In this document: piece after piece, positions 1 to 12,000 of the stretch
Numbering within the stretch: the stretch's first letter is position 1
How the letters are laid out: each line of letters opens with the position of its first letter
DNA from: Blastomyces gilchristii SLH14081
Taxonomy: Eukaryota > Ascomycota > Eurotiomycetes > Onygenales > Ajellomycetaceae
Direction of reading: 5' to 3'
DNA: 64,000 nt
NCBI RefSeq assembly: GCF_000003855.2
Contig: NW_003101653.1
Span: 513,000-576,999 of the forward strand
Position numbers and translations under genes: made by a program
Notes under the pieces: generated by a model
Database searches by the model: none
What the model was told of the DNA's origin: nothing
The model's input: only the letters and a program-made list of their open reading frames with translations

Positions 1-1069
1 GATAAGATATAGTAATTGACTTCACTATCAATCTATCTAAGAGTAAGAATTGTAGAAACATTCTGATCATCATGAATTGACTGAGCAAAGATATAATATT
101 GAAATCTTGTAATAAGATAAATGCTGAACAAGTTACTGAAGCTTTTCTACAGAGTCTATTCTATTAGATACACAGATTACTGAGATCTATAGTATCAGAT
201 CAGAGCTGTCAATTCATAAGTACTCTCTGAACAAGAATCTGTCAAGTTCTCAAGATTACATACTATCTATCAACTATCTATCATTCTGAGACTGATGATA
301 TGTCAGAACAGACAATTCAGATCATGAAGAATTATCTCTGTAAGTTCTGTAATCACTTATAAGATAATTAGCATAATCTTCTTGTACATGCAGAGATCAC
401 TATCAACAGTTGAGATACTGTTTTAACAGATGTAAGCCTGTTCTTTCTTACACACAGATATCACATGAAAGTGTTAAATCTTCTAGAGATTACACAGTTC
501 ACACTGAACCTCTGCAGTCTGATTCAGATTACTGATAATATAGTAATAAAACTCTGAGATATCTGTGATTAAACAGAGGTCTTCATGACAACTGTGAAAT
601 AAGATTAAGAGAATTAAATCAATGTTCACTGAGATCTTATCAAACAATATAAGATAGAAGATCTGATATGATTGAATCTTAAGAATATATGAATCACATG
701 TTCATCTTATACACTAGATTATCACCATATCAAGTATAAAGTGATAGAAGTTCTAGATAGTCACAACTATCATCTTGACACATTATCAGAGATTTATAAT
801 GTATTTCATACAAGCTTGCTTCACTGCACTGTCACTGATCTGTTCTCTTCTCAACTGGCTTCTGACTGACAGTCACCAGACATTATAGAAGAAGATAATG
901 AGCTTGAGTGAGAGATTGAGAATATTCTCAATGAGAGACTCTGTGACTGCAGCTGATAATATCTTATGAAATGAGTCAGTTATAATCAACTGATCTGAAC
1001 TCTGAGATCTGTATTATCTGAAACAGCAGTTCTTGACTGATGAGAACTGCTTCTGAAAGAGAGGACTAA
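1..1069 (+). mobile_element. Ty3/gypsy chromovirus, 3' internal part (copy A, truncated by window edge)
   Basis: This stretch aligns by eye, almost base for base, with 13019-14085 of the complete element at 8743-14393. It holds the integrase C-terminal part and, at about 898-1050, a chromodomain-like segment whose tryptophan codons have become TGA. The LTR at 1070-1378 follows directly. Differences from the second copy are mostly transitions, as expected from fungal repeat-induced mutation. No open frame survives. The 5' part lies outside the window, so completeness and target duplication cannot be judged. Confidence 0.85.
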
Positions 1070-1378
1070 TATGACAGACTGTGCCTGATCAATTATATAG
1101 ACTATTTCATTACACTTCACAGATTTCAATCACTTCATTCTTGAATATGTACACTCTGATTCTCAGTCATTCTCAATCACTGATTCTCAGCTGCTATGAA
1201 CATGCGTATATTCTCCCGCCCCGAAGCTCCACTGTGTACATCACCACATATGTGTATAAATATTCATCTCAATTGCTGATTCTCGCACTTTCTCTTTCTT
1301 TCCTTCTCTAACATTTTTATCTTTGTTATATAAGACCTATCAATATTATACCGATCTATTCAGCGTAGACCTCTTACA
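1070..1378 (+). repeat. 3' LTR of chromovirus copy A
   Basis: A 309-bp repeat that begins TATGACAG (TGTGGCAG in the least mutated copy) and ends CTCTTACA. It matches the LTRs at 8743-9050 and 14086-14393 along its whole length. It lies directly downstream of pol/chromodomain sequence, which makes it a 3' LTR rather than a solo LTR. Confidence 0.88.
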
Positions 1379-2279
1379 AGTTTTATCACTCTACTTTAAG
1401 ATATAATTTAAAATTGATACTGTTATAATATTGCTATATTAAATGAGTTTTCAGAATAAAAAACATTCTCACTTAATTGAAATCTCTTTTATAGCAGATT
1501 TTAAACATGTCAAAGCAGTATTTACTCTAGAAGAAGAATCTTTTCACACTATCTATCTAATTAAGATAAGAGAGTAATTTACAGCTTTAAATCTCTTTTA
1601 TAAATTAGTTACTAGATTCAAGAAATGAATTCTGTGATTTAGATAAGAATTAAATTAAGTAAATGAAAAGCTTATGAATTTCAGTTCAGATAAGAAATAT
1701 AAAACTGAGATATTTCATATTAATTTCAAACTGAGTATAAACTCAGATTTCACTTATATTACTTACAAGTATAATTTAATCTCTTCTCAATTAAGTGTGT
1801 TAATATTATAAGAGTAAATTCTTATCATCTCTATATTTATCACTCACATCACTACTAGACTGGCCGGTGGGATCATGAATTTCACATTTGATTTTATTTG
1901 ATCTGATCTCATACATTTCTTGATATGAGTTCTACCAGAATCAAGCCTTAAAAAAATCTGAAAATGAACTATTTCTGAGAGAAATGACATGAAAAATGAC
2001 CAGATTTAATTCAAGAACAGTGAAATGAAAGTAATTTCTCAGAATAAACTGTGAAAGATAATCATTCTTTCAAAATCAGAATGAGACTGAGACTGAAGAT
2101 TAAAATCAGTCTCATTCAATTCATTCAGTAATTGCTTATATAATCAAAATTTGATAATAATTATTGATAATGCTTATGAAATAACTAAATACATTCTTAT
2201 ATAAGTTTATTCTTTACTTTCTTATAAAAACTACACTTCTCTGATATACTGTAATCAGAGATATTAAACTGTCTGATAA
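1379..2279. other. AT-rich, no gene; possible short inverted repeat
   Basis: No coding frame or known domain is visible. A weak inverted similarity links about 1468-1495 (CACTTAATTG followed by a Pu/Py run) with about 1770-1800, roughly 330 bp apart, which could be the ends of a decayed MITE. A small GC patch (ACTGGCCGGTGGGATC, about 1859-1874) stands out from the mutated surroundings. The right end runs into the 3' end of the hAT relic. Confidence 0.4.
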
Positions 2280-3406
2280 TTTCATGTTTTATAATCATGA
2301 GTTTCTTGATTGTTTCTTCTTGTAATTGTCTCTGATAATAGTGATAAATATCTCAACTTGAGTTGAACTTTCACTTCATTCTCATCTCTGTCAATGAAAT
2401 TATCAGAATATTATATATTATCAGTGTAACAGTTGAATATATACTCTTAATAATTTTTCATAACTCTAGAATTGATTTGATGTGTAAATTCATTGAATTA
2501 TCTTGAAGATAGCAGTCAAATTCAGTTTTACAAGTATGTAGTTTTGTCTGATTTTCAGTTGTAATTAATATATGTAAGTTCTGTTTCAAAGTTAGTATTA
2601 TAGTTCTATATAATATAAAATGTTATCAAAGATCATTACTTACTAGAGAATTGTATTTCACTGTCTTTATATCTTGAACATCTGCTCATTTAAATCTCTG
2701 ATAGTTGATATTATAGTAGTCTCAGACTAATTTAATATATAAGTCTCATTTCTTCTCTATTCAATCTTGAGAAGTGTAGATATTAACTTAATAGAAGAGA
2801 TCTAGTAGAGCTGCTATAGCATAGTACTCTGTAAAAGATTGTTCAGTTTTACTGTAATAATATGTCAGTTTATCTCTTACAGTAATAATAGTCTGTACTA
2901 TAGTATCATCTCAGACTGAATTTCTTTTTAAGTGATTTAACTGCTTCTCAAGATAAGTAAATAAACTGTTATACACTTATCAGACTGACTGCAGCATTAA
3001 TGTACAAGTGATTGAGACTATTTTTATTATCTTATAAAACTGAAACAGTAAATCAATCACATATTTTAACTGAGTTCACTTCATATCAGAAAGTTTCAAT
3101 ATCTGAATCTTTTCTTAATCAGAGTGTTGCACTCAATGATTAATTATCTGACATAATTGAAGAGTCTGAATAGTTATCTTATATATTAAACTTCACTGTA
3201 TTCTAATATTCTGTATCATATTCAGTGATGTGACTGATTTGTTTATTTATTAAATATCATGAAATTGTTATTATTATTTAGAGGAGATATAAATTGCATT
3301 AGCAATGTTTCAAATCTGTGATATTTAAATTATTAGTCAATCTATTCAAAATTAACAGTAGTATTATTAAAAAGCATTATCAAAAAGCAATATTAAAAAG
3401 TATTGT

Positions 3407-3419
3407 TAAAAAATATTAT
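3407..3419. repeat. Target-site duplication of the SINE, left copy
   Basis: TAAAAAATATTAT occurs here and again, unchanged, at 3795-3807. The pair brackets the SINE exactly, and its 13-bp length suits endonuclease-primed retrotransposition. Confidence 0.85.
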
Positions 3420-3794
3420 TATTATTATTATTATTATTATTCTTTCATTATACTCATATGCAAGCGGAGCTTATGATGAGTCCTTGCATGATGTTAAATA
3501 CAGGTTAAGTGTTGATTATACAGAAGGAAATACAGGTGTTGAGATCATGTCAAGATAACAAGAACATAGGAAAATACAAAGAAGTGACAATTAGATACAT
3601 GCAATAATAACTTCCCAGCTCAGAAACATAGAGCGATTCATTGAAGTGATTTGTACACCTCTGTATTTATTAGAAACCTGAGGTGCTTGAGTTCCGGATT
3701 TAATGTATCTCCTGCGGGTTTCGAACCCACGCGCCTTGGTTTCTCACGCCAAGGCGCTACCAGGTGGCCGCATTAACCATTCGGCCACCGGGGC
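3420..3794 (-). mobile_element. tRNA-derived SINE, full length, not visibly mutated
   Basis: On the minus strand the element starts at 3794 with a tRNA-like head (3794-3707), continues with an unrelated body of about 265 bp and ends in an AAT-repeat tail (about 3440-3420). A 13-bp duplication of the target flanks it. The head carries a polymerase III A box, TGGCCGAATGG (3787-3777), and B box, GGTTCGAAACC (3727-3717). Unlike its surroundings it keeps many CpG sites, so it is either a recent arrival or too short for repeat-induced mutation. The last about 30 nt before the tail resemble the 3' end of the LINE at 55332-63003, suggesting that LINE mobilises it. It sits inside the dead hAT gene, so the insertion is probably harmless. 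The family is not one I recognise by name. Confidence 0.85.
3707..3794 (-). promoter_or_regulatory. tRNA-like SINE head with internal Pol III promoter
   Basis: This 88-nt head folds into a D-arm-like hairpin (GTGGCC/GGCCAC), a 9-bp stem (GCGCCTTGG/CCAAGGCGC) that replaces the anticodon arm, and a T arm GTGGG/CCCGC around TTCGAAA. Its length and shape are closest to class II tRNAs (Ser/Leu). The would-be acceptor strands GCCCCGG and AGGAGAT do not pair, so it should not work as a tRNA. A and B boxes are both good, so it is probably transcribed. Confidence 0.75.
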
Positions 3795-3807
3795 TAAAAA
3801 ATATTAT
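3795..3807. repeat. Target-site duplication of the SINE, right copy
   Basis: TAAAAAATATTAT, identical to 3407-3419, directly adjoins the 5' end of the SINE head. Confidence 0.85.
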
Positions 3808-4600
3808 CTTTTATAAAGTAAATGTAAAAGTTACTTGAGTAATCACTTTTATCTTATTTTCATCTCAAGAATCAGTCATCTCATTATTCTTCATCTTGAT
3901 ATTAAGATTCTTTATCAGTGTTTATATCACAAGTTAAATCACATAAGTAATGTAGAGAATATGATCTTATTTATCATTTCAGAAATACAAAGTCAATTTT
4001 TACTTTAAGCTCTTTATCATAGTGTAGTTATTCACAGCATTATCAGTTATAATTGTAAGAAGACTGAGACTAATATCTCAATAGTTATTTTTAATCACAG
4101 TTATTAATATCTCTGTTATATAATTCTCAGTATAACTACTAATTAATAATTCAAATTTAATTAATATCTCTTGATAAGTTCAGTTCTTATCAATGTAATA
4201 ACATGTAACTCTTATAAATACCAGATTGTTTATACTAGTTTATACATTCACTGTGAGAGATACTCTTTGATGATTCTTTAACTCTGATTCTAGATATTGT
4301 ATATTGACTTTGTAGTATATCTTGAGATTGAACTGAAGACAGAATTAATATAGAATACAAAGATTTGATTTAAGTATTTAAAGAAGTATTCAGAATTCAG
4401 AGTTTTCAATTAATTGAAGAGAAAGATTCAGAGATATACATATATAAAATAATTATTTATAAAAGTTATCAGATAAGAGTTATGAAATCAGAGTACTGAT
4501 ATATAATCATTTTCACATGATTTTCTTCAAATTAGAAAGTTAGTGTTATTAAAAATCATTATCTGATAGAGTAACTTATCAGCTCAGTAGTAATTTTTTA

Positions 4601-5440
4601 ATTATTTTTCTTTTATTATCTGCATTCTGATAACTTCAGATGTTAGAAAATTTCTTCAGAGTTATAATTAGTTTATAATAAATATTTCTGAATGAAGTTG
4701 CAGTAATTATAGTAGAGAGATAACTCTTCAGTAATTTACAATATAATCTGTTAATAATTATTTCATAGTTTATCTCAGTATTTGTGTTGAGTTTTTCATA
4801 AATTTCATGACCTGAAATCAGATGTGAAGAATGAAGTGATTATTTATTATAATTGAAAGAGAGTATTCTGTGTTGAATTATAAATAACATAGACTTTGTA
4901 ATTCATAGTGATTTCTTAAAGAGTTTATGAATCTTCAATAGAAGTAAAAGAAGTGAAAGAAGTGAATTCAGAAGATATAATAATAATTTAAGAAAGATAA
5001 TAATTTATTTTTAATAACTAATCACTGATGTATGTAAGAAGAATTAATATAAGAGAAAATAATCTTATTTCTTAGCTTAGTTATAATTTTAGTACTAACT
5101 CAGATTGAATATCATCAATGTATAAAAGTAAATAAATAATCTTGATTAATCTCTGTCATATTTCTTGAAATATATTAATATTGTGAAAGAGAGTGTTATT
5201 AAATTGTATTATTAGATAATATTATTAAAAATATATTAATATTATGAATATCAATGTTGAAAAAATGTTGATACTTATATATTATAGTGATTTATGAATC
5301 ATGATAGTTAAATATATATATATATATATATTATTTCTGACTTGATTACAACTTGTACAATAATTTTTGAAAACTTAAAATCAATTTTAATTATTAATAA
5401 TTATGAACTTATAACTAATTAATATAAAAAGAAAAAAACT
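4601..5440. other. AT-rich decayed sequence without recognisable gene
   Basis: The AT content is very high and CpG is almost absent. An (AT)n run lies near 5312-5331. The left part may still belong to the 5' end of the hAT relic on the minus strand, but no domain could be named. Confidence 0.4.
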
Positions 5441-6245
5441 TTTTCTACTTATTATCTTTCTTCTCTTTCTCATTCTTCTTATTATTCTTTACAATTCACT
5501 TCTCATTCTTCTTCTTCTTCTTCTTCTTCTTCTTATCTGAGATAATAATTATCTTAAAATCTCTCTCTGCTGTCTTCTCAGAGAAGGGTTTCTACTACTC
5601 TTTCTCAGTCAGGTTAATCTGTACTTCAAAATCCCGCATTTTCTAATCTGCTGTCTTGAGTTTCATCTCAGCAGTAAGCAGATTGACATACTCAGAGAGC
5701 AGAGCTGTCTTCTCAATATTCTGAATCATGAAGTGTATTTAAGACCTGAATAAGATCTTAATTCTCTTCTTCTCTGTCAGCTTCTGCTAATTAATTAGAG
5801 AATAGAAGTATTATTAAAAATTGTTATCTCTTAATAAATAAAAAACTTATCAGTTTTGACTTCTTTATCTCTTACTTTAACATCTTCTTAATCTTCTTCT
5901 GTTACTGCTTATTTATAGTAACAGTCTTCTTCTCTCTCTCTCTCTTTATCTTGAACTTAAATTATTCTCAGAACTTCTTCTGATCTCACTACTACTATAT
6001 AAGACTCTTCACTATCTTCTTCTTTAATCTCTTATAGACAGTGTCATCTGTATTATTTCTATACTTAGTTCAGTCTAAATCTATCAGAAGAATTACTTAA
6101 AATCATTATTATTCTACTCTCTTACAGAGTCTCTTCAAGATATTATAATATGTCTTATAATCTGACTTCTCTCACTTGAACATCTTCTTCTTCTCTCTCT
6201 TCAATCTGTAACAGTGATCATACACCTTGATAATCTGCAGAACTG
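5441..6245 (-). pseudogene. Unidentified Lys/Glu-rich coding relic
   Basis: Read on the minus strand with TGA as decayed Trp, a fairly continuous, strongly basic and coiled-coil-like frame appears. It includes the segment VYDHCYRLKREKKKMFKW near 6230-6180 and a heptad-like stretch around 5730-5600. A run of CTT triplets (about 5505-5533 on the plus strand) encodes poly-Lys near its C-terminal end. The frame is broken repeatedly. It may be the C-terminal part of a DNA-transposon protein, but I do not recognise the family. Confidence 0.35.
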
Positions 6246-6326
6246 CAGAATATTTAAAGAAAAATAACATAATTGATTTCAGTGAGTATTGAAGAGAGAT
6301 GAAGGCAGAAGAGATGATCAGAAATG

Positions 6327-6328
6327 AT

Positions 6329-6369
<41 letters not shown>

Positions 6370-6453
6370 GATAATAATAGTAATAATAGTAATAATAGTG
6401 ATGATGATGATAATAATAATAATAATAATGATAATGATGATGATAATAATAAT
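6327..6453. repeat. Trinucleotide microsatellite (AAT/GAT/AGT)
   Basis: About 125 bp of near-perfect triplet units, mainly ATA/AAT with interspersed ATG and AGT variants. No coding context was found. Confidence 0.9.
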
Positions 6454-7553
6454 GAAAGAAGAAGTGTATTAAAATATATTACTGACTTATCAAATATAAA
6501 GAGATAAAGAAAATATTAACAGCTTTCAGAGATGTATGAAAACAGCTACAGTGTTATATAACAACATTATCTTCATTTAATGCATACACTGTTGATATTC
6601 TTTGTATACAGTTATTATATAATCTATATCAGAGATACATGCAGAAAACAGATCTTTGTTACTAGAAAGAATGATTACAGCAATTCTCTGTTTTCATATT
6701 ATAAAGATAAGTTATTCTTATTTCTTTCTTCTCTCTTTTCTCTTCTTCTTCAACTCATCACTAAGTTCAAGCTGGTATGAAAACTATTAAAACACTCTTA
6801 GAAACTCTCAAATTAAAGAGTATAGACTAATCAAATTTTAAATACAGAAGAATTAAATTATATTTAATATTACTAATTATTCATCTCTCTTTAATAAAAT
6901 CACAGTTGTGTCTTCTTTCTCCTCTCTCAAATGAAACATAGTCTGTGAAAAGTAAGTATTATATCAGATCATAATAATCAACACAGTCTCAGCATGCAGA
7001 GCTGCATACACACAGTATGTACTGAACTGAGAGACTGTGTGAGTTGCAAACTGATGACAGCATCTCAGAGAGAGTCATGCAGTGTGAGAAAGCTGCAATT
7101 CTCAGTCACATGTGCAGAGAGTGAATTGTCACAGTAAGTACATGTGCATTGTATAAAAGTAATACTTTTTAATAATACTCAGTCTCTGATATCATGAAAA
7201 TAGAGTCTCTCTGTAAGATCTGTTTTTATCAGAAGTCAGAGAATCTTATATTTCTCAAGATCATCTTTACACATCTTATTTATAAAATTAATGAGAGAAA
7301 TTATCAATTCCAGCATTCTGCTCTTAATGCTATTCAAGTGACAGCAGAGTTCACTCTGATCACACTTTTTAAATATATGTTTTCTAAATATTCACATTTA
7401 TACAGATATATACTGATTATTTATTAGATGATATTAAGATAATAACTTATCACAGCTATGTTATTCTCACTGTGAGAGATATACAGTTAATGATAAACAT
7501 TGTAAAGACTCTGAGAAGTGAGTATTTTAAGAGTGCTATGACTCTGTGATCTT
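6454..7553. other. AT-rich decayed sequence
   Basis: Small open frames here have no family resemblance and a composition expected by chance. The part at about 6960-7150 is richer in CAG/CTG-type words but again lacks CpG, like a mutated repeat. No gene is supported. Confidence 0.4.
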
Positions 7554-7680
7554 GATTTTTTTTATTTTTATTTTTTGTTTTTTTCTTTTTCTTTTCTTTT
7601 TTTTTTCATTCTGATTTTTTCTTGTTTTTGTTTTGTTTTTTGTTTTTTATTTTTTTTTTTGTATTTTATATTTTTTTCAT
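7554..7680 (+). repeat. T-rich tract
   Basis: About 125 bp of nearly uninterrupted T on the plus strand with scattered A, G and C. It may mark the mutated end of an element (a poly-A end on the minus strand) or be slippage-derived. No function is assigned. Confidence 0.85.
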
Positions 7681-8099
7681 AATTAAAATTATATAAATTA
7701 TAATCTGTGTTTACAAAAGTAATGATATTTAATAATACTTTCTATTGAATTTTCAATAAATAAGCACTATGTTATGATATTATATAAGTGAGAAGTAATT
7801 TCATAATCTTATTTAGTGTTATTCTCAATAATGAAATCAGAATGAAAATGTGACTAAGAATTTAAATATATTCTTTATCTAAGACTAGATTTTTATTTGA
7901 AAAGTGAATCTGAGATCTTTAATATTTGAAATAACATAATTTGAGATTAATGTGATGAACATAAATCATGATCAGAAGTAATGCTTTTAGATAATATAAT
8001 AACTGTAAAGTTTAATTCTGATCTCAGACACAGTCACACGGTCAGTTTAATCACTACAGACTGAGACAGAATATATAGAGTTTAATTAAGCTTCTATTT
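7681..8099. other. AT-rich stretch upstream of older gypsy gag
   Basis: This lies where the 5' LTR and leader of the older gypsy element should be, but no LTR partner could be matched near its 3' end by eye. A single CpG-bearing word (ACACGGTCAG, about 8035) is present. No gene was seen. Confidence 0.3.
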
Positions 8100-8742
8100 C
8101 AATCAGATATAATAAGTAAATAACAATGATCTCACTTTAAGAATGCATCTTAACACTCATTCTAATTCTAACACTGCAGCTGATAGAAATGAAGACATCT
8201 ATCAGCTGTATAATATGAATATGAAAAATCTCTCTATATTACACTCTGATAGCAGCTCATTCAATTCTATACACAATGTTTTTCACAAATACAGAGAAGT
8301 GCTCTGATATAGATACACTTAATATTTGAATAATAATTCTTTCTTCTTCTCATCTTCTTCTGATAAAGAACTCAGATACTGATCTTAGCATTACAGCAGA
8401 TATCACTGATAGTACAGTTAATGATAAAGAAGATATAATTATTCTTCAGCCTCTGAACTCTGAGAGTAAACACATCATCTTAAGCTTAAATCAGATAATG
8501 TAATGATATTTGATTCAGCTGAAGTTAATATCTGTATATTCATACTCTGCTTTAAGCAAATTGCTGCATTATATGAAGATAAAGTAGTATATATAGTACT
8601 TTCATAATATCTCTGAGATGAAGCTCTTGAATGACTTACTGACCTAGAGTCTGATACTATTCAAGCTATAAATGACAACTTATTCTGCTGAGAAACTGAA
8701 CTATTAAAGCATTTTGAGAAATTCAGATAATAAGTCTTATAA
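8100..8742 (+). mobile_element. Older Ty3/gypsy element, gag segment 5' of the nested insertion
   Basis: A broken plus-strand frame resembles retrotransposon gag. Near 8615-8730 it reads like the gag core (DEALEWLTDLESDTIQAI, then a HFEKF-type segment, with TGA at Trp). The frame stops at the chromovirus inserted at 8743 and resumes after 14398. The last five bases, TATAA (8738-8742), are the target site duplicated by that insertion. Confidence 0.6.
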
Positions 8743-9050
8743 TGTGGCAGGCTGCGCCCGATCAATCATATAGACTATTTCATTACACTTCACAGATTTC
8801 AACCACTTCATTCTTGAACATGTACACTCCGATTCTCAGTCATTCTCAATCACTGATCCTCAGCTGCTATGAACGCGCGTATATTCTCCCGCTCTGAAGC
8901 TCCACCACGTACACCACCACATACATGTATAAATATTCACCTCAATCACTGATTCTCACACTTTCTCTTTCTTTCCTTCTCTAACATTTTTATCTTTGTT
9001 ATATAAGACCTATAATATTATATTGATCTATTCAGTGTAGGCCTCTTACA
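8743..9050 (+). repeat. 5' LTR of chromovirus copy B
   Basis: 308 bp from TGTGGCAG to CTCTTACA. It keeps more CpG and CpC sites than the 3' LTR. Comparison of the two shows chiefly C to T or G to A changes in CpG, CpC and CpA contexts. Confidence 0.92.
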
Positions 9051-12000
9051 CTATAAAAATATTCATTGTCTTCTCATCAGAAATGATTATTTATTAAGAG
9101 ATATCTGAATATGTAACAATGCATAAGAAATAGAGAAACAGTTAAACAGTTAAGTGAACACTGAGCTCTCAGATAGTTCTCAGATAGAAGCTTACTCATC
9201 AGTCACTCTGACTCTGCAACAAGATCTTACAAAGAGAATAAGATTTTATAAGAGAATATCAGTAAAAGATCTGAGAGTTCTGACACTCAGATATATAAGA
9301 ATATAATTACACATCTGATGATCAATATAATCATGTCTAATAATAATATGAAACTCTTGAACACAAGCATAGACACAGTGTCACAGTGACTTTAAGCAAT
9401 GTTAAAACTATAATAATAATAAATAGCTGATATGCATGCAACTCAATAACATTAATACAAAGAGATTCAATGACTAATTCATATGATTTCAACATCTACA
9501 GAATTGAATACAAAAGCACTGAAAGAATGCTTAGATACTCTTATATATTTCAATACTTTCAATCTCACTCTCTACTCATCATGAAGAATGGAAATGCTTA
9601 TAAAACTGAGTGTAGATGAAGATGTCATCAGTTTATTAATCAATCAAGATTGATATATCAATGAATAATTGAAAGATTATATGAAACAGAAGTTTTATTT
9701 ATAAATGAAAGTATATGAATCAGTGTTGTGAACATCTGATAATATTATGAAATATCTTGATATTCTGTTCTGAGATACTGTTATATAACAGAAAGTATTA
9801 GATTAGCTACAGAGCATCTGACAGAGAAATATTTCTCTTATAACATTTATCTCTGACTTCAATATCAAGATTCTAGAAGCAGATAATCAATCTTAAGAGA
9901 ATTGAATAAAGATTAACATGCTCAAGAAGACATTAACTTTTGAACTCTTACAAGCTCTTGTAAGCATAGACAAAGATCAGACTTATGAAGACTTCTGCAC
10001 ACAGCTCTGAACAATGAATAATTGTCTTACTAAGCTTAAGAATATACAGAACAGTGATAGAAGATATTACATCTCAGTAACTCATATATCTATGCTGAGA
10101 AATAATAATGATGCAGATATCATGAATTGAGTAGACTCAAATATCTATACATAAGCAAGAATCACTGTTATTTAGACAGACTTCTGAGTCTCTGAGATCA
10201 CTTCTGAAGAAGTTACTGATTAATGTTAATGTGAAGTGTGTATCAACTGTAACTGATCAGGACACATTACTTTCAACTGCTGATTGATCTATGTGTCTTC
10301 ATACTCAAGAGAAAGATCAGTGTCTTCTTATTCAAAGAATGAATCAGTATCTGTCTGCATTAATCACATTATATTAGAGAAAGATTCAGAAGATAACTAT
10401 AAGAATGTCTCAGTGAAACAGAGAAAAGATTAGCTTCTATTTAAATTCACAAACAGAAGCTTGAAGAGGTCAGATAATGATAATTTAAAGAGAAGATAAC
10501 AATGAATGCAATTCTTGTATCTACTGTGATTAATAATATATATAATATGAAAGCCATGATAGACAGTGATCTATATTACTATATAATAATAAAATCTTCA
10601 GTTATAAAATATCATAATCTTCAGCATATCTCTTTATCAAAACCTCAACTCCTCACAGAATTTAATGATTCAAAAGACATTTATACCTGTTATATGATAA
10701 AGCTGATCATAGATGTGAGAGAATATCAACATGAAGATGTCTATGTATATAAAGTTGATAATCTTGATTACAATCTTATATTAGAACTTGTCTGACTATC
10801 TGAACAAGGTATCTTGTTAAACATTTAAAACAGAAGCTTGATATTCTCTAACAATGATAGAATTCACAAAGATAACATTCATAAGACTGTTGATCTGACA
10901 CAGATCTCTGTCAATACCTATGAAATACTCAGAAAAAGAAGTTGCTGAAAGAATTACTGATAGTAGAATTATATATTAATCTATTCTGTCAGTCTGATCA
11001 ATATCAAAAAGACTCTAGAAAAATTATCTCATATTATAATAACAGATTCTCATACAAAACTCTCTTAATAATATTATAAATATCTAAATATCTTCTGATA
11101 AGATAATATTATGAACATATCTCTCTTACAAGATCTTAAAGTGAATCACAGTATCAAGTTAGAGAAAAAGAATGATAAGAATCTCAAACTGTTATAAGGC
11201 TCTCTTTATAACATATTCTGAGATGAACTTCTTCTTCTTTAAAAGACACTCAATGATCTGTTGAATAAAGAATTCATACATATTAGTAACTCTTTCACTG
11301 CAGCCTCTATTCTCTTTGTAAAGAAACCAGGTGAAGAACTCTGATTCTGTGTGAACTACTGAGGTCTGAACAGATTGACAAAGAAAGATCAATACTTCTT
11401 ATCTCTCATTAATGAAATTCTAGCACAGATCAGATAAGCTCAATGATTTATAAAACTAGATATTATCACTGTGTTTCATAAGATATGTATCACTGAAGAA
11501 GATGAATGACTTACAGCATTCTGAACATGTTATAATCTTTTTAAATAAATAGTCACACTCTTTGAACTGACTAACACTCTCAGTACATTTCAGAAGTATA
11601 TCAACTGAGCACTCTGAGATTTTCTTGATAAGTTTGTATCTGCTTATCTAGATAACATTCTCATCTTCATCAATGAATTCAGAAAAGAATATCAAGAGTA
11701 TGTATAAAAGATATTATAACAGCTACAAGAAGTAGAACTACTAATAGATATTGATAAGTATAATTTTGAAGTCAAGAGTATCAAGTATCTGAGTTTTATT
11801 ATAGAAGCTGGTAAGAGAATTTGAATGAATTCTGAGAAAGTCTCTGTCATTCTTGAATGAGAAGCTCTGCATACTGTGAAAGATATATAAAGCTTTATCA
11901 GATTTGCTAACTTCTATCAGTGATTTATATAAAACTTCTCAGATATTATAAGATCACTTACAGATCTCACTAAGAAAGACTCAGTATTTCAATGATCAGT

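Larger units (their letters stand above)
2280..4600 (-). pseudogene. hAT-superfamily transposase relic, split by a SINE
   Basis: Read on the minus strand with TGA taken as a mutated Trp codon, hAT landmarks appear in order. The catalytic-core segment resembling ITTDNA.NN.TM is at about 4090-4030 (visible as IITDNAVNNYTMIKSL). The LYNKLFDHLE-type segment followed by KLTYYYSKTE and YAIAALLD lies at about 2980-2810. The dimerisation-domain end resembling RRG.L..ETIKKLMI..HWNYQ is at about 2330-2290. Frames are interrupted by many TGA/TAA codons, so the gene is dead. A SINE at 3420-3794 separates the middle from the C-terminal half. Terminal inverted repeats and the N-terminal BED finger were not located, so the outer limits are approximate. 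Confidence 0.72.

Noticed and set aside
3707..3794. A genuine tRNA-Ser/Leu gene
   Set aside because: A and B boxes look right, but the acceptor strands do not pair and the sequence is the head of an element with body, AAT tail and target duplication.
6327..6453. A LINE/SINE AAT tail
   Set aside because: The triplet run is mixed with GAT and AGT units, and the conserved bases that precede the tail in the LINE and SINE are absent on either side.
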